Source: Kofleriaceae bacterium (GTDB taxonomy: Bacteria; Myxococcota_A; Polyangia; Haliangiales; Haliangiaceae). Taken from it: a stretch of DNA of 64,000 bases. The notes below the pieces were generated by a model that was given only the letters and a program-made list of their open reading frames with translations, was not told the DNA's origin and did not search any database. Shown here piece after piece: positions 8,763 through 17,100 of this stretch. The first letter of the stretch is position 1. Each line of letters begins with the position of its first letter. The position numbers were made by a program, and so were the translations under genes. The stretch lies in NCBI GenBank assembly GCA_018057825.1, contig JAGPCY010000031.1, positions 54,594 to 118,593 of the forward strand, written 5' to 3'.

Positions 8763-8768
8763 AGTGTA
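8763..8768 (-). promoter_or_regulatory. Candidate -10 (TACACT) for the methyltransferase
   Basis: Ends 6 nt before GTG 8756 on the minus strand. It decides the start codon and predicts a leaderless mRNA. Confidence 0.5.
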
Positions 8769-8862
8769 TCGAGGGTGATCGCAGCGCGCCTGGCCTGCTT
8801 TGTAAGCGGCTTGAATCGCTAGACTTATTCGCGGTGATCGGGTGCTTGCGGACAGCGCCGCG

Positions 8863-8883
8863 GTTCTGTGCTATACACTGAAC
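8863..8883. promoter_or_regulatory. Palindromic operator over the -10 of the imuB-like gene (LexA-box candidate)
   Basis: GTTCTGTG at 8863-8870 faces CACTGAAC at 8876-8883: a 21-bp imperfect palindrome with arms GTTCwGTG. It covers the TATACA -10 at 8872-8877. GTTCAG is the conserved half of the myxobacterial SOS box as I recall it. Its position on the promoter of a damage-tolerance polymerase gene fits LexA-type repression, but binding is inferred. Confidence 0.5.
8872..8877 (+). promoter_or_regulatory. -10 element TATACA of the imuB-like gene
   Basis: TG-N-TATACA, an extended -10 form. It predicts a start near 8884 and a leader of about 28 nt that carries an AGAGG ribosome-binding site before GTG 8912, unlike the leaderless pattern seen elsewhere. 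Confidence 0.5.
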
Positions 8884-8911
8884 ATCAGACCAGTGCGGTA
8901 AGAGGTTTGCC

Positions 8912-10096
8912 GTGCGCATCGCCAGCATCCACATCCCATCCTTCCCGCTCCAAGCTGCCATCCAGTCGGGCTCCGAGCAGCGCCGTCTGGCCAACGCGCC
9001 GGTGGCGGTGCTGCACGCGTCGGCGCCGGTGGTCACCGCGTGCTCGCGCGCGGCCTGGGCCCTCGGGGTCCGGCCGGGGATGGCGGCGTCGGTGGCTCGC
9101 GCGCACGCGCCTGAGCTGATCGTGAAGGTGCGCTCTCCGGCCCGCGAGGCCGAGCTGGTGCGCGCGGTCGCGGATCGCCTGCTGGCGCTGTCGCCGCACA
9201 TCGATCTCGGCGGCCCGATCACCGGGCTGCACCACGCGATGTACGTCGAGGTCCCGGCCGGCCGGCGCGGCGCGGCCTTCGGCGCCAAGCTGGTCGAGGC
9301 CTGTCGCGAGTTCGACCTCCACGTCCGGGTCGGCATCGCCGACGATCGCTTCACGGCGACGGTCGCTGCCACCGCGCCGAACACCCCACCGCTCCGAGGT
9401 CCAGGCGGCGACGCCGACGGCGCGGTGACCTGCGTGCCGCGCGGCGGCTCGGCGGCGTTCCTGGCGCCCCTGCCCCTGGCGTTGCTCAACCTGGCGCCCG
9501 AGGTCCAGCACATGCTCGAGAGCCTGGGCGTCGCGACCCTGGGCGCATTCGCCGCGCTGCCGCCGCCGTCGGTGGCCCGCGACTGGGACGGCGATCTGCA
9601 GGCGCTGGCCCGCGGCGACGGCGGCGCGCGCATCGATCTCTACCAGCCGGCGCCGAGCTGGCGCGAGCGGGTGGCGGTCGAGGGCACGATCGGCCTGGCC
9701 CTCCAGGAGCTGGCCAACCGGATCGCGGTGCGGCTGTTCGGCCGGGGCGGCCAGCGCGCGCGGATCGCGGTCGCGCCGGTCGGCGGCGCGGCGGTCGAGG
9801 TCGTGGTCGACGGGCCGATCACCGCCGACGAGCTGGGCGATCGGCTGGCGCGCGCCGTCGGGACCCCGACCACCGCGGCCCTCGACGCGGTGATCGCCGT
9901 CGGCGATGAGCCGGTCGCGTCCACCCCCGCCGACGCCGCGGCGCCCGCGGCCGAGGCCAAGGCGCCGGCGGCGCCGCTCCTGCTGACGCCGGTGCCGAGC
10001 ATCCTCGGCGAGCGGCCGGAGCACCGCCGGACCCGGCGCGGCAAGCATCGGCCGCGGATCGCCCACGGTCAGGCTCGGCTGTTCGCCAGCGAGTGA
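8912..10096 (+). CDS. ImuB-like Y-family DNA polymerase homologue
   Basis: 394 aa from GTG. The N-terminus (IASIHIPSFPLQAA; ALGVRPGMAASVARAHAPEL) and the little-finger-like C-terminal half resemble ImuB, the catalytically dead Y-family subunit of the ImuA-ImuB-DnaE2 mutasome. The acidic catalytic residues of active DinB/UmuC enzymes are not evident. The very C-terminus has QARLF at 387-391, which matches the beta-clamp-binding consensus QxxLF, so it probably docks on the sliding clamp in error-prone repair. ImuA and DnaE2 are not in the window. It is somewhat shorter than typical ImuB (about 500 aa). Regulation is probably SOS-type through the palindrome at 8863-8883. It ends 5 bp from a convergent gene. 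Confidence 0.75.
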   Translation: MRIASIHIPSFPLQAAIQSGSEQRRLANAPVAVLHASAPVVTACSRAAWALGVRPGMAASVARAHAPELIVKVRSPAREAELVRAVADRLLALSPHIDLGGPITGLHHAMYVEVPAGRRGAAFGAKLVEACREFDLHVRVGIADDRFTATVAATAPNTPPLRGPGGDADGAVTCVPRGGSAAFLAPLPLALLNLAPEVQHMLESLGVATLGAFAALPPPSVARDWDGDLQALARGDGGARIDLYQPAPSWRERVAVEGTIGLALQELANRIAVRLFGRGGQRARIAVAPVGGAAVEVVVDGPITADELGDRLARAVGTPTTAALDAVIAVGDEPVASTPADAAAPAAEAKAPAAPLLLTPVPSILGERPEHRRTRRGKHRPRIAHGQARLFASE

Positions 10097-10101
10097 CGGG
10101 G

Positions 10102-10779
10102 TCAGTCGTCGCCCTTGATCCGGGCGGTCGCCGACGGCAGCTCCGCGGGGCGATCGCCGCGCAGGGCCTTGGCGGCGTCCTTCGAGCGCCGCTTGGCCTC
10201 GCGCCGGCTCTCCCCCGGGTAGCGACTCTCGACGTCGACGCCGCCGAAGGCCGCGACGCCGGTGATCCGCAGGACCGGCCGCGCCGGATCGTCGCTGGGG
10301 GGCGCCTGGTGGGCCTCGTCGAAGCCGCCGAACAGCGCGATGGCGTCGGACTCGACCGCCAGATCCGGCGGCACGATCAGATCGACCCCGCCGAACATGC
10401 AGTAGACCTTGAGCTCCGTGACTCCCGGGGCGAAGGTGGCGGTGCGGAAGTCGAGCTCGGCGCCGCCGAAGCCAGCGATCACCGTCAGCCGCCGCGGCAC
10501 GGTCCACGTCCCGCCCTTGTCGACCCCGCCGAACATCGCGATCACGCGGCCCCGCGCCGGGTGATCGCCGATCGTGGCCAGGGCGGTCGTCGTCGTCGGA
10601 GCCGGCACGAGATCGGCGACCAGGGCGTCGAGGGTGGCGACGGTGGTCGCCTGATGCGCGAGGGCCAGGCGGCGCTCGAGCTCGTCGAGCTCCAGCCGAT
10701 CACCGCCGTACTGCTCGGACAGGATCGCGACGACCTGCTCGCGGCGATCGGCCACGGACACGAGGGCGGTTGGCGGCAT
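10102..10779 (-). CDS. DUF1707/LiaF-like cell-envelope response protein
   Basis: 225 aa. Residues about 10-60 look like a DUF1707 domain (RREQVVAILSEQYGGDRLELDELERRL), which in Actinobacteria and others precedes a C-terminal beta-helical LiaF-like domain. Here the second half shows the repeated pattern AMFGGVDKGG, GFGGAELDF, CMFGGVDLIVPP, ALFGGFDE, AFGGVDVESR, i.e. at least five FGG[VAF][DE] rungs. It is probably cytoplasmic or membrane-associated; no transmembrane segment is evident. The family is linked to envelope stress sensing, but the role here is unknown. ATG 10779 lies 6 nt after TACACT. Confidence 0.75.
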   Translation of the reverse strand: MPPTALVSVADRREQVVAILSEQYGGDRLELDELERRLALAHQATTVATLDALVADLVPAPTTTTALATIGDHPARGRVIAMFGGVDKGGTWTVPRRLTVIAGFGGAELDFRTATFAPGVTELKVYCMFGGVDLIVPPDLAVESDAIALFGGFDEAHQAPPSDDPARPVLRITGVAAFGGVDVESRYPGESRREAKRRSKDAAKALRGDRPAELPSATARIKGDD

Positions 10780-10785
10780 GGGCGC

Positions 10786-10791
10786 AGTGTA
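10786..10791 (-). promoter_or_regulatory. Candidate -10 (TACACT) for the LiaF-like gene
   Basis: Ends 6 nt before ATG 10779; same hexamer and spacing as at 8763-8768. Confidence 0.5.
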
Positions 10792-10808
10792 GCGCTCCCG
10801 GCCGGCCC

Positions 10809-11852
10809 TCACGCCCGGGCCAGGGCCGCCCAGCGAGCCGCGGCGTCGGCCGCCAGCCGTGCGCGATCGACGCCGAACCCGTGCGCCGCCGCGACCTCGG
10901 CGCGGAAGCTCGTGCCCAGGGTCTCGGGATCGTCGCTGCCGAGGACGCAGCGCACCCCGGCGGCCTGGAGCGCGACCAGCGGCGCGGCGCGGTGGCGGCG
11001 CTCGAGGTCGGCGACCGCGGTGGGGATGAGCAACCGGTTCGAGGTCGGGCACACCTCGAGGGTCACCTCGGCCCGCGCCAGGGCCGCGAGGACCTCGGGA
11101 TCGTCGAGGCTGTGGACGCCGTGGCCGATGGCCTGGGGGGCCAGCGCCAGGGTCCGGGCCACCGAGTCGGCGCCGGCGAACTCGCCGGCGTGGATGGTGA
11201 GGTCGGGCAGGTCGGGTCGCAGGCCGTCGATGATCGCCAGCATCGCCGGCGGCAGCGGCTCGCGATCGGGACCACCGACGATGCCGAGGACGTCGAGGCC
11301 GACCAGCGCCGCGGCCTGGGCGCGGATCACGTCGGCCAGCGCCTGGTAGTGCGGCGCGCTCTCGAAGGTGCGCGACAGCCCGACCCGCAAGAGGATGGGC
11401 CGGCCGGTGGCCGCCACCACGCGGTCGCGCGCGGCGATCACCGCGGCCAGGATCGGCTCGGCGTGATCGACGGCGAAGCGGACCGGGGCCAGGGCTCGCC
11501 ACGGTTGGCCGGTGCGCTCGATCAGGGTCCGGGCCATCGAGAACAGCGAGAGCCGCAGCTCGACGCCGTCGGCGTCGGCCACCGCCTCGGTCATCGCCCG
11601 CTCGGCCAGCGCCGCGATCGCGGCGACGCTGACGTAGGCGGCGCGCGCGGCGACGATGCACTGGTAGAAGTCGGTGGGATCGTCGGACGCGCCGCGCACC
11701 GTGACCGCGGCGGTCAGCTCGGCGGCGGTGGCGAAGCGCCCAGCCGCCGGATCGTAGAACGGGGCCTGACGCAGATCGAAGGCCTGGGCGACGTCGGCAA
11801 GCGCGGCGGCGCTGTGCGAGCCCTCGAGGTGGCGATGGAGATCCGGTAGCAC
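10809..11852 (-). CDS. Adenosine deaminase family protein
   Basis: 347 aa. The metal-dependent deaminase motifs are all present: DLHRHLEGS near the N-terminus (HxH zinc ligands at 6 and 8), TIHAGEF, AIGHGVHS, EVCPTSN and LGSDDPETLGTSF. These are the zinc and catalytic residues of the adenosine/adenine/AMP deaminase family, which hydrolytically deaminate purines for salvage. Exact substrate (adenosine, adenine or another aminopurine) is not determined. Start GTG 11852 is preferred over candidates further upstream because the metal-binding HxH follows within 8 residues, as is usual, and TACACA lies 6 nt before it. Confidence 0.88.
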   Translation of the reverse strand: MLPDLHRHLEGSHSAAALADVAQAFDLRQAPFYDPAAGRFATAAELTAAVTVRGASDDPTDFYQCIVAARAAYVSVAAIAALAERAMTEAVADADGVELRLSLFSMARTLIERTGQPWRALAPVRFAVDHAEPILAAVIAARDRVVAATGRPILLRVGLSRTFESAPHYQALADVIRAQAAALVGLDVLGIVGGPDREPLPPAMLAIIDGLRPDLPDLTIHAGEFAGADSVARTLALAPQAIGHGVHSLDDPEVLAALARAEVTLEVCPTSNRLLIPTAVADLERRHRAAPLVALQAAGVRCVLGSDDPETLGTSFRAEVAAAHGFGVDRARLAADAAARWAALARA

Positions 11853-11858
11853 CCCGGG

Positions 11859-11864
11859 TGTGTA
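11859..11864 (-). promoter_or_regulatory. Candidate -10 (TACACA) for the deaminase gene
   Basis: Ends 6 nt before GTG 11852 and supports that start. Confidence 0.5.
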
Positions 11865-11881
11865 GCAGACCGGGCGCCGGC

Positions 11882-13213
11882 TCACCCGGCCCGCGCCACC
11901 CACACCCGCCCGGCGACCTCGGCGTCACCCTCGCGGCGCAGCACCCCCGGGGTGTCGACGATCGCGGTCAGGCCGGCGGCGGCCAGCACCTCGGCGACGT
12001 AGGCCCGATGGTGCGCGTAGCGGCCGACCGGGCCCAGCGCGTAGCCGGCCTCGCCGCCGTCCTCGACGGTGAAGGCCCAGTGACCGCCGGGGGCCAGGGC
12101 GCGCCGCACCGCCGCCGCCACGGGCGCGAGATCGCCGAGGTAGACCAGCACGTCGGCGGCGACGATGAGGTCGTAGGGCGCCGCGGTCGCCAGGTGGGCC
12201 AGGGCGTCGCCGACCTCGAGGGCGTCGTAGCGCCCGGTGGTGGCGGCGATCGCCGTCATCTGCGCCGAGAGATCGACGCCGACCAGGCGCGCCGCGCGCG
12301 GGCCGACGACGGCGCCGCACAGGCCGGTGCCGCAGCCGAGATCGAGGGCGACGCCGACCCGGGTCACGCCGACGCCGTCGAGGGCGGCGCCGATCAGCGC
12401 CGGCGCGCGGTAGTCGAGCTGGGCCACCATCAGATGGTCGTAGCCGGCCGCGGCGTGATCGAAGAGCTGGGTCAGGTAGGCCGCCGGCGCGGCCGGTGGA
12501 TTGTCGCCGCGGGCGCTGGCCAGGAGGTGCGCGACCGCGGGATCATCGGGCACCTGGGCGTGCCAGCGGGCGTAGACCTCGGCCAGCTCGGCGCGCCGAC
12601 CGAGCGCGGTCAAGATCCGGGTCAGGTTGGCCCACGCGGCCTGCACCGTCGGATCGACGGCCAAGGTCGCGCCGTAGCCGGCGATCGCGCCGTCGAGATC
12701 GCCGGCCAGCTCGGCGCCGAGCGCGCAGTTGAAGTGGGTCTCGTAGCGGTCCGGGCCGAGCGCGCGCGCCTCGGCGTAGGCGGCGCGCGCGTCGGGCAGT
12801 CGCCCGAGCTGGGCCAAGGCGGTGCCGCGCAGGCCGTGGAGCTCGATCGGCTCGCCGCCGCGCGCGTCGGCGTCGTCGATCGCGGCCAGCGCCCGCGCGC
12901 CGTCCCCGAGGCCGAGGGCGATCCGGGCGCGGGCCGACCACCAGGCCGGCTCGTCGGGCGCGATCGCGATCGCCTGTTCGATCGAGGCCCAGGCCGCGTC
13001 GACCTGGCCCAGCGTCATCCAGATCATCGCGGCGCCGTAGGCGGCCGCGGCCAGGGTCGGCTGGGCCGCGAGGGCCGCGGCGAAGCCGGTCAGGGCGCCA
13101 TCGAAGTCACCGACGACGTAGGCGTCGACGGCGCGCTGGTAGTCGGCCTGCCCCGGCTCGCGCGCGGGGTCGAGGGCAGCGTCGGGCGAGACAGCCGGCG
13201 GCGCGTCGGTCAA
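11882..13213 (-). CDS. TPR protein fused to a SAM-dependent methyltransferase
   Basis: 443 aa. Residues about 25-235 are TPR-like helical repeats (repeating A..ALG....A......A...DP pattern). From about residue 250 a class I methyltransferase follows with the motif I sequence LDLGCGTGLCG (around 290) and motif II VGVDLS. This fused architecture is common in Proteobacteria as a predicted small-molecule or protein methyltransferase; substrate unknown. The start is probably TTG 13213: TAGAGT ends exactly 6 nt before it and no ATG or GTG lies near. The divergent Gre-like gene starts only 37 bp away. Confidence 0.8.
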   Translation of the reverse strand: MTDAPPAVSPDAALDPAREPGQADYQRAVDAYVVGDFDGALTGFAAALAAQPTLAAAAYGAAMIWMTLGQVDAAWASIEQAIAIAPDEPAWWSARARIALGLGDGARALAAIDDADARGGEPIELHGLRGTALAQLGRLPDARAAYAEARALGPDRYETHFNCALGAELAGDLDGAIAGYGATLAVDPTVQAAWANLTRILTALGRRAELAEVYARWHAQVPDDPAVAHLLASARGDNPPAAPAAYLTQLFDHAAAGYDHLMVAQLDYRAPALIGAALDGVGVTRVGVALDLGCGTGLCGAVVGPRAARLVGVDLSAQMTAIAATTGRYDALEVGDALAHLATAAPYDLIVAADVLVYLGDLAPVAAAVRRALAPGGHWAFTVEDGGEAGYALGPVGRYAHHRAYVAEVLAAAGLTAIVDTPGVLRREGDAEVAGRVWVARAG

Positions 13214-13219
13214 GGCTCG

Positions 13220-13225
13220 ACTCTA
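13220..13225 (-). promoter_or_regulatory. Candidate -10 (TAGAGT) for the TPR-methyltransferase
   Basis: 6 nt before TTG 13213; part of a compact divergent promoter pair with 13240-13245. Confidence 0.45.
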
Positions 13226-13239
13226 GCATCGCCACCCGC

Positions 13240-13245
13240 TAGGTT
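13240..13245 (+). promoter_or_regulatory. Candidate -10 (TAGGTT) for the Gre-like gene
   Basis: Ends 5 nt before GTG 13251 on the plus strand. Confidence 0.45.
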
Positions 13246-13250
13246 CGGGC

Positions 13251-13721
13251 GTGGCCGATCGCGCCGCCTGCAAGCGTCAGCTCATCGCCGCCGTCGAGGC
13301 GGCCCTGGTCGCGGCGCGCGCCGCCCACGCCGCCGCCGCCGAGGGCGCGACCCATAGCGAGTCGCGGGCCGAGAACGACAAGGACACCCGGGGGCTCGAG
13401 CAGTCGTACCTGGCGCGCGGCTATGCGGCGCGGGTCGCCGAGCTCGAGGCCGCGTTGGTCGGCGTGGCCGCGCTGCCGGTCGGCCCGGCCGGAGCGGTCG
13501 CCAGCGCTGGCGCGATCGTCACCGTGGTCGACGACGACGACGCCCGCCACCGCTACTACCTGGCGCCGTGGGGCGGCGGGCTGGCGCTGGCCGACGCCAT
13601 CACCGTCGTGACCCCGGCCTCGCCGATCGGCCGGGCGCTTTTCGGCCGCCGGCGCGACGACGAGGTCGAGCTCCAGCGCCCCGATGGCCCGCGCAGCTGG
13701 ACGATCGAGGCGATCGGCTGA
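13251..13721 (+). CDS. GreA/GreB C-terminal domain-like protein
   Basis: 156 aa from GTG. The N-terminal half is Ala/Arg-rich and helical (KRQLIAAVEAALVAARAAH; YAARVAELEAALVGV), reminiscent of a coiled coil. The C-terminal half (YYLAPWGGG, TVVTPASPIGRALFGRRRDDEVEL) matches the FKBP-like C-terminal domain of Gre factors, which binds RNA polymerase. The acidic tip residues that cleave backtracked RNA in true GreA are not obvious, so it may be a Gre-like polymerase-binding factor rather than a cleavage factor. A standard greA is present at 49267. Hexamer array 2 starts 3 nt after its stop. Confidence 0.7.
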   Translation: MADRAACKRQLIAAVEAALVAARAAHAAAAEGATHSESRAENDKDTRGLEQSYLARGYAARVAELEAALVGVAALPVGPAGAVASAGAIVTVVDDDDARHRYYLAPWGGGLALADAITVVTPASPIGRALFGRRRDDEVELQRPDGPRSWTIEAIG

Positions 13722-13723
13722 GG

Positions 13724-13838
13724 GCGGAGACGGAGGCCGAGACCGAGGCGGAGACGGAGACGGAGACCGAGGCCGAGGCCGAGACCGAGGCCGAGACCGA
13801 GGCGGAGAGCGAGACCGAGGCGGAGAGCGAGACCGAGG
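13724..13838. repeat. Hexamer array 2 (GAGACC/GAGGCC/GAGGCG/GAGACG)
   Basis: About 19 units filling the gap between two convergent stop codons (13719-13721 and 13840-13842). The plus strand, sense for the Gre-like gene, is purine-rich. Some units read GAGAGC. Confidence 0.95.
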
Positions 13839-13839
13839 G

Positions 13840-14091
13840 TCAGCGGCCGGCGTCGACCGCGGCCTTGGGATCGTCCTTGGTGGCCTCTTCATACCCGGCC
13901 TCGACGCCGCGCTTGACCTTCTCGACCACCGGGCCGGCCTTCTCGCTGACCCCGTCGCGCATGTCGCGGGCCTCGTCGGTGGCCCAGATCGCGGCGACGT
14001 GGCCGAAGAAGGTCCGCTTGCCGAGCTTGACGGTGGCGCCGAAGAAGACCAGCGCGCCGACGACGAACAGCGTGAGGACGAAGCGGATCAC
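13840..14091 (-). CDS. Small membrane protein
   Basis: 83 aa from GTG. An N-terminal hydrophobic helix (FVLTLFVVGALVFFGATV, about residues 4-21) is followed by a charged helical segment (DEARDMRDGVSEKAGPVVEKVKRG), a YtxH-like or single-pass membrane layout with a soluble tail. Function unknown. TAGGCT lies 6 nt before the start, which supports it as a real gene. Its stop touches hexamer array 2. Confidence 0.65.
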   Translation of the reverse strand: MIRFVLTLFVVGALVFFGATVKLGKRTFFGHVAAIWATDEARDMRDGVSEKAGPVVEKVKRGVEAGYEEATKDDPKAAVDAGR

Positions 14092-14097
14092 GCGGCG

Positions 14098-14103
14098 AGC
14101 CTA
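14098..14103 (-). promoter_or_regulatory. Candidate -10 (TAGGCT) for the small membrane protein
   Basis: Ends 6 nt before GTG 14091. Confidence 0.5.
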
Positions 14104-14135
14104 GCGCGGCCGATCGCGCGCCGCCACGGCCGCCG

Positions 14136-17100
14136 TCAGGCCTCGCCGGGCCAGACCAGGGGCACCGGGGTGCGCCCCAGCGCGCGGGCCGCGGCCTCGG
14201 CGCGGGCGCCGCTGGCCGCGACCTCGGCGTCGTCGCCGAGCCGGCGTGCGACCCGCGCCCGCAGCCACCAGACGAAGAACGCGTCCTCGGGATCGGCGGT
14301 GGCGCGCTGGCTCTGGGCGACGACGTCATCCCAGGCCGCGCCCAGGGCGTCGCCGCACGCCAGCTCGGCGAGATCGCGGGTCAGGACCAGGAACGGATTG
14401 CCGCCGAGATCGTCGGCGCGGACGTGGTCGAGCTCGCGGCGGGCAGCGGCCCGCTCGCCGGCGGCCGCGAGCAGCAGCGCGTGCCACACCGAGGTCACGA
14501 CCGGCGGGGCCGCGCGCAGGCGTTCGCTGCCGATGCGGTGGGAGGCCGAGGCGGCGTCGAGGGCGCCCGCCAGGTCGCCGCCCCAGAAGCGCAGGAGCGA
14601 CAGGTCGTACCAACCCCACAGCTCGATCAGATCGAGGCCCATGCGGTTGGCGATCGCGATCGCGCGCTCGGCGTCGGCGGCCGCGGCGTCGTTGCGCTCG
14701 AGCTGGCGCCAGATGTTGACCCGGTTGAACAGGCCGTAGGTGAGGTGGAAGTGATCGCCGACCGCGTCGCACAACGCGATCGCGCGATCGAGGACCGCGA
14801 GGCCGTCGTGGGGAGCGCCGAGCCGACGCAACACGCCACCGAGCATCAGCATCGAGCCGATCGCGGTCGTGTGATCGCCGTGGGTCGTGGCCGCGGCGAT
14901 CGCGGCCTCGAGGAGCGCGCGGGCCTCGGGCAGGCGCTCCTGGCGGGCCCGGACCACGCCGAGCCAGTTGTCGAGGTGAGCCCGGACCGGCGCCGGCAAG
15001 TCGGCCGGCGCCCGCGCCGCCGCTTCCTCGATCAACCGCGCCGACTCGCCCAGGCGCTCGGTGAAGTCACACACCGCGCCGTCGGCGACCGTGAGGTCGA
15101 TCGCGGCCGCCAGATCGCCATGGGCCTCGGCCAGGGCCCGCGCCGCGCGTAGATCGACCTGGGCGCTCTCGTAGTGCGTGAGCAGCCGTCGCGTCGCGCC
15201 GCGGGCGCCCAGCAGACGTTGCCGAGCGTGCGGATCGCCGTCGCCGAGCTGTTCGATCGCCAGGGTCCACCATCGCTCCGCCTCGAGGGGCGCATGGCGC
15301 GCGAGCGCCGCTTTGGCCAGGGCCTCGGCGGCGGCCGCCGCGACCTCGCCGTGCCCGGCGCGGGCGGCGTGGTAGGCGATCCGCGGCAGCGCCGCGATCG
15401 CATCGGCCTCACGCTGGGCGTGGGCCAGGGCCACGCCGTGGAGCGCGCGCTGGGTCGCGGCCGGCACGGTGTCGGCGATCGCGCCCTGCTCGGCCTCGCT
15501 GCGGAAGCGGTAGGCGCCGCCGACCTCGACCACCACCCCGCGGGCCACCAGCTCGGTCAGGCCGATGACCGGATCGAGGTTGACCCCGGCCTCGGACGCG
15601 GCGGTGATCGCGTCGACCTCGGCCGGCGTGAACTCGCCGCCGAAGAGCGCGATCGCGCGCGTCAGCTCGGCCACGCCCGGTGGCAACGCGGCCAACATCC
15701 GGGTCGCGAACCACATGACGCCGGGGGTCGGCGGCAAGAAGTCGAGCTCGTCGGCGGCGACGAACCACACCTCGCTGCCGGGGTGGCGGCGGATCACGCC
15801 CGAGCGCCGCAGCTCGCGCCCGAGGGCCGCGATCACGCCGGGCACGCCGCCCGAGCGCGCCGCCAACCGCGCCACCAGGGTCTCCGGCACGCGCCGGACC
15901 GGGGTCAGCGCCCGCCGCATCGCCAGACGGGCGTCGGCGTCGTCGAGGGGACCCAGGGTCTCGACGGTGACCCGGGCGCCGTCGAGCCAGGCCGGCGCGG
16001 TGGCCACCAGGGCGTCGGTCGCGGTGGCCGCCAGCCACAGCGGACCGGTCGAGGCCCGGGCCGCGACCGCCAGGGCCGCCAGCACCGCCTCGTCGATCCA
16101 GTGGGCGTCGTCGACGACGATCGCCAGCGGGCGCTCGGCCAGGACCGCCTCGACGGCGGCGCGGACCGCGGCGGTCAGCGGCAGCGGCGCGGCGGTCGGC
16201 GGCGGGGCGGCGATCGCGGCGAGCTGGGCGCCGAGGGACGCCAGCACGGTGGCCGCGCCGGCGCCCAGGGTCCGCGCGCCCGCCAGGCGGACCACCGCGG
16301 CCTCGGGTTGGCGGCGGCCCAGGTCGGCGACCAGCTCGTCGGCCAGCCGGCTCTTGCCGCTGCCTGGCCCGCCGACCGCGACCCAGATCGCCGGCGGGCC
16401 ATCGCCGAGGGCGGCGGCCGCGCTGCCTCGGGCCGAGGCCACGATCGGATCGCGACCGAAGATCGGGCCGGCCGCGACCGGCTCGGGGGCGGCGTCGACC
16501 GGACGCTCGCGCAGCCGCGACGCACCGTCGATGGGCTCGAGCTCGCCCGGATCGAGCTCGCGGGCGGCGGCCGCGGTCACCACCACGCCCGGCGCCGGCG
16601 GCGGCAGCCAGTCGGGGCGCTCGAGGGCCGGACCGAACAGCATGACCCGACCGTCCTTGCCACGCCGGACCGCGACCTGGGCGACGTGGACCACGACCCG
16701 CGCGTCGACCGCGGCCAGCGCCGCCGCGGTCGCGAGGGCCGCCGGCACCGGCGCCGGACAGTCGTCGGGGGAAAACGCCAGGAGCGTGCGGCCGCCAGCC
16801 TGGCGCGCGACCACGCCGCCACGTCGACGCGCCTCGACCTCGAGGTTCAGGTTGCTCGGGGCGCGCTCGACCGCCACCAGGGCCACGCTCGAGCGGTTGC
16901 CGACCGCGACCGGCGCCGCCCGCGACACCAGCGCCGCGCCGTCGATCGCCCCCAGCGCGGCCGCGAGCGCGGCGGCATCTGCCGGACGAGCGGCAGGGGC
17001 CTTGGCCAGGCAGCGCGCCAGGAGCTCGTCGAGGCCAACCGGCACCGGCCGCACCATCGCGGCGCGCGGCGCGCGGAAGCTCAGGTGGCCGAGCTCGATC

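Noticed and set aside
10809..11903. Start of the deaminase at 11903
   Set aside because: It would overlap the neighbouring gene and place a basic leader before the metal-binding HxH; GTG 11852 is preceded by TACACA at the usual 6-nt distance.
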